Assembly: GCA_938082955.1 (NCBI GenBank) | Contig: CALKDE010000145.1 | Coordinates: forward strand, 1 to 5,346 | Direction: 5' to 3' | DNA length: 5,346 nucleotides | DNA from: an uncultured Pseudomonadales bacterium | Lineage (GTDB): Bacteria > Pseudomonadota > Gammaproteobacteria > Pseudomonadales > Pseudohongiellaceae | Part shown: positions 1-5,346 of the stretch, one piece after another | Layout of the letters: the number at the start of each line of letters is the position of its first letter | Position numbering within the stretch: position 1 is the first letter of the stretch | Position numbers and translations under genes: made by a program | Notes under the pieces: generated by a model | Seen by the model: only the letters and a program-made list of their open reading frames with translations | What the model was told of the DNA's origin: nothing | The model's database searches: none

Positions 1-2118
1 TGAATCCGGACTTGACCAGATCCCCTTCACATCATTCGTAGGCTCATCACCCAAGAAACTCAGATAGGAGTACTTGCCGTAGTGCGGCAACTTCTCAATC
101 ATTCCTGGCATCGCTATCATCTGATCTACATCGATGAAGCCCAGGGCAAGCTCCAAATTATTTGGATGACGAGCAACTAGCACACTGCTCCTGTCGACAA
201 ATTCTACCTCTACCCCACCCATAAGAATTCCGGTTGGACTCGTCTGAACCCCATACAATTCACTTGCAGCGAAAACAGATTGAGCGAACGGGTTATCGCG
301 CCCGAGTATCCACACCGATCGATCTTGCGGTATTTCAGCGATGTCTTCTGCGTTTACTATTTGCGCGTCGACACCCATGGCGAAGGACTCGACCATCTGT
401 GCCCAATGCTGTCGATTCACTTGAGGTAATACAAAACTGATAATCTCAGCACCGAATAATTCGCCGATGGTGGGGGGCGCCTCCTCCCTATCCAAAGTTC
501 GGAACACATCAAAATAAGGGTCGACTAACACAGCCTGCAGTTGATCGTAGTTATCAGCCATGACGCCTTCGAGTCGCTGAGTGATGTCAATGTCAAAAAT
601 TTCCGGAATATCCATTCCTTCATAATAAAGTGCAACTGGCACCCTAAGCGCGTAGGGGTCTTCTGGCTGAATCTGAGCGAACATTATTCGAGCACGGTCG
701 CCAATAACCTCTTCCACTGATATTGAAAGTTCGGGCGCTCCAGTTCGATCAACCCACTGACTAAAGAAGCCGCTAAGGTCTAGGCCACTCACCTGAGAGA
801 AATGTAACGAGATATCTTCGAAAGTCGCGCGCTTGAATTTGTAGTCTTCATAAAACTGCCGCAACCCTGCTAAAAACAGCTCATCGCCGAGTTGAATTCG
901 CAGCATATGCCAGAGCATAAGGGTCTTGCCATAGCCGACGGCTTGAGAGGCCGCCGAGTTACGGGAGGTGAATTGCGAAAGAGGAAAGTCCGCTCCATCG
1001 GCGACGTAGTTCTTGTATCTAGCCAACATTTCTTTTCGATACTCATGCCCTAAGCCATCCATTTCTCGAAACAGATGGTCGGCAAGATAAGCCGTTAAAC
1101 CTTCACTCCAGTTGCCTGTCTCATAATCAGGGTAGACTCCGTTGCCCCACCAATTGTGCAGAATTTCATGCGGGTAAGAAGACTCGAGTATGAAGGGGAA
1201 ACGAATTACCTGTTCACCCAGGAGCGTAAACGATGGCATCCCGTATCCGGTTTCCCAAAAGTTTTCGATTAAGGCGAACTTGCTATAGGGGTATTCGCCC
1301 AGTAATGGTTCGTATAGAGCTAGATAACGTTCTGTCGCATCCATGTATTTTGTTGCAAGATCCGAATCGGGTGTTCGCAGGTAAGCAAGAACTTCAATAT
1401 CATCCGCTTGTTGTGAATACTCGGTAAAATTAGCCGCGATCAGATAAACCTCTTCCATGGGCTGATCACTTTGCCAACCGTTGCCACCAAGGCGATCTCC
1501 TTGGCTAACCGCTGTCCAGCTACTGCCTGAATCGGCGAAATCTACCTGCACGTCGAAACTGATCAAGTCGCTTCCAAAGTCTGCAATCCAGACGCTACCC
1601 TTGTTTAGATAGACGCCCTGCTCGCTGATGATGCCCGAGCTCTGTGCAAAGCTCTGTGCATACTCGGCGCTTGTCTGTTCGGCGGTATCAAATATCGTCC
1701 CGCTATAGATTAGAAGTAACTGATTTGGATTTCTGCGGCTTGGACTAATGCTGTACGTGGTCGTTGCTGCAGCTAGAGCACCAGTATTGTTGATCCCTGG
1801 TTCATCTGCTGCTGGACCGGTTGCAAGTACTTGTAGGCGCCTGAGATTATTGCTTATACGAAGGTTGCTGTTAAGCGAGAAGTTTAATGGCGAAGCCAGC
1901 ATCGAATCCGGCAGAGTAACTGTGTCCTCTACCCAGAGCGACTGATTCTGTGGATCGAGGGTCACCTTAAGACTATGGTGGACAAGCGCGGGCTCAGTTT
2001 CCACTGCATCGGCAATCTGCGCTGATACGGCACCCACTAAGAATGAGAGAGCGCAGCACAGGCTTAAAACAATAATGACTGTTCGATGCAACACGCTTTG
2101 TAAAATCCTGTTTGTCAT
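1..2118 (-). CDS. Exported M1-family zinc aminopeptidase, 3' end cut by window edge
   Basis: The frame is open for 706 codons from ATG at 2118 and has no stop before the left edge. A signal peptide is visible: basic N-terminus, hydrophobic core at residues 13-31, likely cleavage after AVSA (residue 33), so the product should be periplasmic or secreted. The zinc site is HEILH at 317-321 with the third ligand probably E339 in GNWSEG. Y396 in VGYGKTLM fits the M1 catalytic tyrosine. The usual GXMEN substrate-anchoring motif is degenerate (IENF, 284-287, then GYGMPSFTLLG). HEXXH is followed by 17, not the usual 18, residues before Glu. Residues from about 535 onward do not look like the helical M1 C-terminal domain. 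M1 enzymes remove N-terminal residues from peptides; the actual substrate is unknown. It starts 33 nt after the propeller gene and is probably co-transcribed. The Shine-Dalgarno is weak (TAAGAA). I judge that the true C-terminus lies not far beyond the edge. Confidence 0.9.
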   Translation of the reverse strand, partial: MTNRILQSVLHRTVIIVLSLCCALSFLVGAVSAQIADAVETEPALVHHSLKVTLDPQNQSLWVEDTVTLPDSMLASPLNFSLNSNLRISNNLRRLQVLATGPAADEPGINNTGALAAATTTYSISPSRRNPNQLLLIYSGTIFDTAEQTSAEYAQSFAQSSGIISEQGVYLNKGSVWIADFGSDLISFDVQVDFADSGSSWTAVSQGDRLGGNGWQSDQPMEEVYLIAANFTEYSQQADDIEVLAYLRTPDSDLATKYMDATERYLALYEPLLGEYPYSKFALIENFWETGYGMPSFTLLGEQVIRFPFILESSYPHEILHNWWGNGVYPDYETGNWSEGLTAYLADHLFREMDGLGHEYRKEMLARYKNYVADGADFPLSQFTSRNSAASQAVGYGKTLMLWHMLRIQLGDELFLAGLRQFYEDYKFKRATFEDISLHFSQVSGLDLSGFFSQWVDRTGAPELSISVEEVIGDRARIMFAQIQPEDPYALRVPVALYYEGMDIPEIFDIDITQRLEGVMADNYDQLQAVLVDPYFDVFRTLDREEAPPTIGELFGAEIISFVLPQVNRQHWAQMVESFAMGVDAQIVNAEDIAEIPQDRSVWILGRDNPFAQSVFAASELYGVQTSPTGILMGGVEVEFVDRSSVLVARHPNNLELALGFIDVDQMIAMPGMIEKLPHYGKYSYLSFLGDEPTNDVKGIWSSPDS

Positions 2119-2151
2119 AACATTCTTAGAGACTAAGTAGCGCGACTAGGA

Positions 2152-3360
2152 TTACAGCCCCAACAGCTCCAGTGCTTGCCCGTGATCCCAATCGCTCATG
2201 TGAATCTGCGAGGTTCCATCCGCAGTTCGGGTAGTACTCCAGGCCAGCTGACTTCCATCGGGTGAGAACACCGGAAGGATATCTGTGCCTGCCGTATTGG
2301 TTACACGAACTGGAGGATTCATTCCTATCGGGTCTATCATGAACAGTTCAAAATTCGCATTACCAAGGATATTACTAGAATAAATAATGTAGTCGCCGCT
2401 TGGATGGTAGTAGGGGCCCCAGGAGACCATCGCATCTGCGGTCAATTGGCGCTGACCACTGCCGTCGATATTCATAGTCCAGATCTCCGCAGAGTTACCG
2501 TCTGGATTAAAGCGACGCCACACAACCTTGTTATTGTCTGGACTAAAGAAAGGGCCGCCATCGTAGCCGGGCGAATGAGTAATCTGCCTAACGTTAGAAC
2601 CGTCTGCATCCATCAGATACAGGTCCATGAAATACGAAGCGTCGTCGTCAAAAAGTTTTTGCTCGGCCTGACTCAGGTTTCGCTGATAAGCCTCTCGGTT
2701 TGACGCGAATAGAATCTGGCTACCATCTGCTGAATAGGAACCTTCGGCGTCATAACCATCGGTACCGGTAAGATTGACTAGGTTGTTGCCATTGCTGTCT
2801 GCCTGATAAATATCGTAATGACGGTCGTAGTCCCAGCCATAGGGCCGACTGATACCACTTTCCCGTATGGATATCTCCTGGGCCTGCTTAGCGCGTGCAT
2901 CTGGATCCTCGTGTGTAGAAGAAAACATCACCCTATCCAGAGTCGGATGAATCCATGAACAAGTAGTAAGGCCGATCCCTGGAGACACTTTTTGTGAGCT
3001 GCCATCAGCTAGATTCAAAACATAGATCTGATAGAAGGGATTGTCGCCAACAGTCTCACTCTGGTAGATGAAGCGATCACCGTCTGCACTGAAATAACCT
3101 TCTCCAGAACGCAGGCTGCCATCTATCAACTGATGCGTATTTGAGAGTAACTGATCTTCATTGTTACTCTGAATTGATGCGTCTACAGGCGCAGGTGCAG
3201 AATAGCTGGCGGCAGCCACGCCATCAGGCTGACTGTATGAGCTTGCGCCAGCACTTCCATCCTGAGCTGAAGCCAAAATGGAAAAGCCAAGATAGCCGGG
3301 CAGGATAAAACTAGAGGCAATCAGAGTCTTAATGAGTTGTTCTCGAGAGATCTTATTCAT
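2152..3360 (-). CDS. Exported TolB-like six-repeat PD40 beta-propeller protein
   Basis: This is a 402-residue protein with an N-terminal signal peptide (hydrophobic stretch about 11-30, likely cleavage after ASA at 32). A low-complexity Ser/Ala/Pro linker follows at about 33-62. Six PD40/WD40-like repeats are visible with cores near residues 90 (FSADGDRFIYQS), 138 (HPTLDRVMFSS), 209 (YSADGSQILFAS), 272 (FSPDNNKVVWRR), 319 (HPSGDYIIYSS) and 365 (FSPDGSQLAWST), enough for one six-bladed propeller. Between blades 3 and 4 there is an insertion at about 221-245 containing an acidic DDD. It lacks the N-terminal domain of true TolB, and no Tol-Pal genes are nearby, so it should not be called tolB. 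Such propellers usually bind proteins or ligands; no catalytic residues are recognisable. A GGAAA ribosome site lies 7 nt before ATG. The M1 peptidase gene follows after 33 nt, which suggests a shared extracytoplasmic role. Confidence 0.92.
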   Translation of the reverse strand: MNKISREQLIKTLIASSFILPGYLGFSILASAQDGSAGASSYSQPDGVAAASYSAPAPVDASIQSNNEDQLLSNTHQLIDGSLRSGEGYFSADGDRFIYQSETVGDNPFYQIYVLNLADGSSQKVSPGIGLTTCSWIHPTLDRVMFSSTHEDPDARAKQAQEISIRESGISRPYGWDYDRHYDIYQADSNGNNLVNLTGTDGYDAEGSYSADGSQILFASNREAYQRNLSQAEQKLFDDDASYFMDLYLMDADGSNVRQITHSPGYDGGPFFSPDNNKVVWRRFNPDGNSAEIWTMNIDGSGQRQLTADAMVSWGPYYHPSGDYIIYSSNILGNANFELFMIDPIGMNPPVRVTNTAGTDILPVFSPDGSQLAWSTTRTADGTSQIHMSDWDHGQALELLGL

Positions 3361-3414
3361 GGCGATTTCCAGTCTAAAAATTTAAACGTAGCTTTCGTCG
3401 TTGAGTTTGTTCTA

Positions 3415-3441
3415 TTTCGGTCAACCCCATGCTAACCGAAA
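3415..3441 (-). other. Intercistronic RNA hairpin overlapping the dcyD stop codon
   Basis: Read on the minus strand, TTTCGGTTAGC pairs with GTTGACCGAAA around a five-base loop (ATGGG). This gives 11 pairs, two of them G-U. The left arm contains the last sense codons and TAG stop of the desulfhydrase gene. No T-run follows, so it is unlikely to be an efficient intrinsic terminator. It may protect or mark the 3' end of the upstream message, or be fortuitous. Confidence 0.5.
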
Positions 3442-4430
3442 CGAAAATTTTGCTGTTGGGGAAATACGCCAAACAGGCCGCCAGTGTGAATGAAAACCAC
3501 ATTTTTTGCGCCGCGAAGCGCGCCCACGTCACCCTTTTGCAGCTCAGTTACCATGCCATGAAAGGCTTTTCCTGTATAGACTGGGTCTAGAAAAATGCCC
3601 TCGCTACTGGCTAACTCTGCAATGCTATCAAAAATTTCAGGGCCTGCAACTCCATAGCCGGGGCCTAAATAGCCCTCTACAGTTTTAATCTTCATCTTAT
3701 TTTCATCGAATTCTTGATTGTATCGCTGCTTCCACAGTGTCACGTCTTCGCGAATCTTCTTCTCGAAGTAGGCTGCATTGTCGCTGACATTAAAAGCGAC
3801 TATCTGACTCCCCATACCCAGTAGTTCTGCACCGACAATCAACCCCCCCTGAGTTCCTCCAGAGCCAGTAGCGGTAACTATATATTCCGGCTCCATCTTC
3901 AGGTCTTGAAAATTTTGCTTTAATTCTTCGCTCGCCTTTATATAGCCCCATAACCCAACTTCATCGCTGGCTCCGACTGGAATGAAGAAAGCCTTTCGTT
4001 CCTCTGAAGCATAAAGGGCCTGTAATTCTGTCGCCAAGTCCTCATGACCGCGCCATTGATCCTGGCTAAGGTAGCTGATCTGGGCTCCGCAGAGATAGTC
4101 CATTAGCAAGTTACCTTCTGGCACCTGGGGTTTCTCACCCCGAAGGATAAGATGTACTTTCATACCTAATCGCGCACCCAGCACGGCGGTAGCTCGACAA
4201 TGATTCGATTGAATGCCACCGCAAGTTATCAAGGTGTCACATGCTTGATTCTGTGCCTCAGCTATACAGAACTCTAGTTTCCGAATTTTGTTTCCAGAAA
4301 CTTCGGTGCCAGTGAGTTCGTCACGTTTGACCCAGATAGTTGTATCTTTAAAACGCCGGGAAAATCTTTCCAGCTTTATAATGGGTGTAGGCAATTGCGC
4401 GAGTTCTATTCTTGCTGGCCATTTGATCAT
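3432..4430 (-). CDS. dcyD: PLP-dependent D-cysteine desulfhydrase (ACC deaminase family)
   Basis: This 332-residue protein has the usual length for the D-cysteine desulfhydrase/ACC deaminase family (fold type II PLP enzymes) and no signal peptide, so it is cytoplasmic. K48 in SGNKIRKLE is the expected PLP Schiff-base lysine. S75 in GGIQSNH contacts substrate in relatives, TGSGGTQGG (188-196) is the phosphate-binding loop, and Y259 (GPGYG) and Y285 (DPVYTGK) match active-site tyrosines. ACC deaminase has Glu after the second tyrosine and Leu in HLGG; here these are T286 and T316 (HTGG), the pattern tied to D-cysteine desulfhydrase, which makes pyruvate, sulfide and ammonia. Other substrates handled by relatives, such as L-cysteate, remain possible. 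An in-frame TAA 18 nt upstream leaves ATG at 4430 as the only good start, with AGAGA about 9 nt before it. It is the first gene after the terminator at 4460-4498. No convincing promoter was found. Confidence 0.9.
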   Translation of the reverse strand: MIKWPARIELAQLPTPIIKLERFSRRFKDTTIWVKRDELTGTEVSGNKIRKLEFCIAEAQNQACDTLITCGGIQSNHCRATAVLGARLGMKVHLILRGEKPQVPEGNLLMDYLCGAQISYLSQDQWRGHEDLATELQALYASEERKAFFIPVGASDEVGLWGYIKASEELKQNFQDLKMEPEYIVTATGSGGTQGGLIVGAELLGMGSQIVAFNVSDNAAYFEKKIREDVTLWKQRYNQEFDENKMKIKTVEGYLGPGYGVAGPEIFDSIAELASSEGIFLDPVYTGKAFHGMVTELQKGDVGALRGAKNVVFIHTGGLFGVFPQQQNFRFG

Positions 4431-4459
4431 TTGTAGCGTCTCTGATTAATCCGAGTTAG

Positions 4460-4498
4460 AAAACAAAAAACGGAACAAGACCTAGTCCGATTCCGTTT
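4460..4498 (-). terminator. Rho-independent terminator of the cytochrome b/unknown gene unit
   Basis: On the minus strand AAACGGAA (4498-4491) pairs perfectly with TTCCGTTT (4475-4468). The inner part continues with G-U pairs, one C-U mismatch, and GAC/GTC closing a TAG loop. The 3' arm runs straight into TTTTTTGTTTT, a strong U-tract in the RNA. It lies 62 nt after the stop of the 138-residue gene and 29 nt before the desulfhydrase start, so it should end the upstream unit. On the plus strand only three T follow the stem, so it is directional. Confidence 0.85.
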
Positions 4499-4560
4499 AC
4501 GCATTCTGATAACTCGTTGAGCAGTTTCAGAAAAGACTTATTTTACTTTTTGTCTTAGGT

Positions 4561-4977
4561 TTACTTCTTAGTTGCGTCGTAAGTCTCAACACCGCCGACT
4601 GCACTTGGGGCCGAAGCCTCGGCAGTGTCGAGTGGCTTCAAGGCTTCGCTGTAAAGAAACAAATCTGTCAACACGGCCCGAAGATGAATGGAGGCATTTA
4701 AATTGTCCACAATCTCCGACCCGATTTTTTCTTGATTCAGAATGAAACGGATAGCAGCTCCAGCATTTCGGCAATCGCTAGCGATTAATTGCTCGAAGTC
4801 ATCCTTGCTCTCAGCAAAAGCGGTCGAGATGTTTTTCATCCCGGCTGAAATCCCTTCGATGATGGGCCTGGCATGAGGGCCAGGTCCCGTTTCATTTTGT
4901 GCAGGTCGTCCTTGAGCGGCAAAAGCCAACAGGAACTCGTAGCCGGATTCTATGGCTTCTATATCGTCTTCTATCAC
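4561..4977 (-). CDS. Hypothetical 138-residue protein downstream of cytochrome b
   Basis: I do not recognise this family. The protein has no signal peptide, no membrane segment, no CXXCH haem site and only one cysteine (in SDCRN). It looks mostly helical: an acidic start (IEDDIEAIESGYEFLLAFAAQGR is all one segment in two parts, residues 2-13 and 14-24), a Pro/Gly turn near 25-38, then amphipathic helices, and a low-complexity Ala/Ser/Thr tail ending in KK. The start is GTG at 4977, because an in-frame TAA sits three codons upstream (4986-4984). An ATG at 4991 is out of frame and encodes only MSKTL before a TGA overlapping the GTG. It follows the cytochrome b gene by 57 nt and ends before a clear terminator, so a role linked to that membrane complex, such as assembly or a soluble partner, is possible but only inferred from position. 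Confidence 0.75.
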   Translation of the reverse strand: MIEDDIEAIESGYEFLLAFAAQGRPAQNETGPGPHARPIIEGISAGMKNISTAFAESKDDFEQLIASDCRNAGAAIRFILNQEKIGSEIVDNLNASIHLRAVLTDLFLYSEALKPLDTAEASAPSAVGGVETYDATKK

Positions 4978-4991
4978 AGCGTTTTACTCAT
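4974..4991 (-). other. Out-of-frame mini-ORF overlapping the GTG start (start ambiguity)
   Basis: ATG at 4991 opens a five-codon frame (MSKTL) whose TGA shares the bases GTGA with the GTG start of the 138-residue gene. This is the arrangement used for translational coupling. The frame also contains a run of four A (4985-4982). One more A would join MSKNAV directly to the IEDD frame and make this ATG the natural start, so a homopolymer deletion or sequencing error is an equally good reading. Confidence 0.4.
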
Positions 4992-5005
4992 TAGTCGTTT
5001 TCAGA

Positions 5006-5028
5006 TCCGTATCAAAAAGCGATACGGA
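5006..5028 (-). other. Perfect 8-bp intergenic hairpin after the cytochrome b gene
   Basis: TCCGTATC and GATACGGA form a perfect inverted repeat around a seven-base loop, 6 nt past the cytochrome b stop codon. On the minus strand the 3' side is followed by TCTGAAAACG, without a T-run, so it is a poor intrinsic terminator in the direction of transcription. It could limit expression of the next gene or stabilise the upstream message. Confidence 0.55.
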
Positions 5029-5034
5029 GGGATT

Positions 5035-5346
5035 TTAGTCGGCTTCTTTTGGAGACCATAGACTCGTGTCATGGTTTGCCGTCATTTCATCTTCCGAAAT
5101 CCAACCAGATACCATAGAACGTGTATAGAATAATTTTTCCGGCCTCAGGGCGAAGTAGATATGCGTTGACGCAAGAGCTACCAATGCAAGTGTAGAAAGG
5201 CCGTGCAACAAGAACATTAAGCCTAGCGTATCTTCGGCCATGCTATTGGTACGATCCCAAAATGGAGTGTCGATCTGCAAGAACAATAGAATACCAGTGG
5301 CAATAACCGCTAGTACTACGACTGTTACTGCCCAATGCATGCCCTT
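5035..5346 (-). CDS. Di-haem cytochrome b membrane subunit, C-terminal part (5' end outside window)
   Basis: The frame is open through the right edge and gives 103 residues ending at TAA (5037-5035). The ATG at 5340 is unlikely to be the start because the frame continues into KG before it and the fragment is far shorter than the family. Two transmembrane helices are visible, at fragment residues about 5-25 (ending in the conserved TG/ILLF pattern) and 41-67. The last helix carries H48 and H62, 14 residues apart, the same spacing as the two haem-ligating histidines in helix IV of the formate dehydrogenase subunit FdnI. The basic segment RPEKLFYTRSMVSGWIS follows on the expected cytoplasmic side. 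It is therefore the C-terminal half of a four-helix b561/FdnI-type cytochrome that passes electrons between quinones and a partner dehydrogenase or reductase. The partner is not in the window. The hypothetical gene follows after 57 nt. Confidence 0.85.
   Translation of the reverse strand, partial: KGMHWAVTVVVLAVIATGILLFLQIDTPFWDRTNSMAEDTLGLMFLLHGLSTLALVALASTHIYFALRPEKLFYTRSMVSGWISEDEMTANHDTSLWSPKEAD

Noticed and set aside
2061..2064. Lipoprotein signal (lipobox) at the cysteines C21-C22 of the M1 peptidase
   Set aside because: The residue before the cysteine is Leu, not Gly, Ala or Ser, and the cysteines sit inside the hydrophobic core. AVSA at 30-33 is a better signal peptidase I site.
2404..2703. 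A 99-codon plus-strand open frame
   Set aside because: It lies wholly inside the propeller gene on the opposite strand, and its product shows no recognisable domain. The minus-strand reading has signal peptide and repeats.
4533..4556. Weak hairpin AAGAC/GTCTT just after the stop of the 138-residue gene
   Set aside because: It has only five pairs and a 14-base loop. The terminator at 4460-4498 is far stronger and explains the unit's end.
4431..4560. Possible promoter for the desulfhydrase unit (for example a TAAAAT box near 4545)
   Set aside because: No acceptable -35 box lies 16-18 nt upstream of any -10-like hexamer here, so no promoter can be called from sequence.
4586..4774. A 62-codon minus-strand frame inside the 138-residue gene
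   Set aside because: It is a different frame of the same strand, cysteine- and arginine-rich, and looks like an out-of-frame translation.
5338..5340. ATG at 5340 as start of the cytochrome b gene
   Set aside because: The frame stays open to the window edge, and the fragment holds only two of the four helices expected for the family.

Overview
All five protein-coding genes lie on the minus strand, so the window reads right to left. It looks like ordinary chromosomal DNA from a Gram-negative proteobacterium, probably gammaproteobacterial: there are Sec-type signal peptides on TolB-like and M1-peptidase proteins, a formate-dehydrogenase/b561-type membrane cytochrome, moderate GC and compact gene packing. 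The taxonomic placement is an inference. No phage, IS, CRISPR, tRNA or rRNA signal was seen, and no stretch over 300 bases lacks a gene.

Right part (5346 to about 4460): the C-terminal part of a di-haem cytochrome b integral membrane subunit enters from the right edge. It is followed after 57 nt, which contain a perfect 8-bp hairpin, by a 138-residue gene of unknown function that starts at GTG. A good rho-independent terminator at 4460-4498 closes this unit.

Left part (4430 to 1): three genes follow with gaps of 71 and 33 nt. They are a PLP-dependent D-cysteine desulfhydrase/ACC-deaminase-family enzyme, an exported six-repeat TolB-like (PD40) beta-propeller, and an exported M1-family zinc aminopeptidase that runs off the left edge. 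The last two share a very short gap and both have signal peptides, so they probably act together outside the cytoplasm, for example in peptide breakdown. The PLP enzyme is cytoplasmic and may only share the transcript. A hairpin overlaps its stop codon and may separate it from the two export genes.

I see no clearly new biological system. The points most worth checking are the unknown protein next to the cytochrome b (with an odd start that may be a one-base frameshift), the unusual spacing and C-terminal region of the M1 peptidase, and active-site residues that favour D-cysteine desulfhydrase over ACC deaminase.
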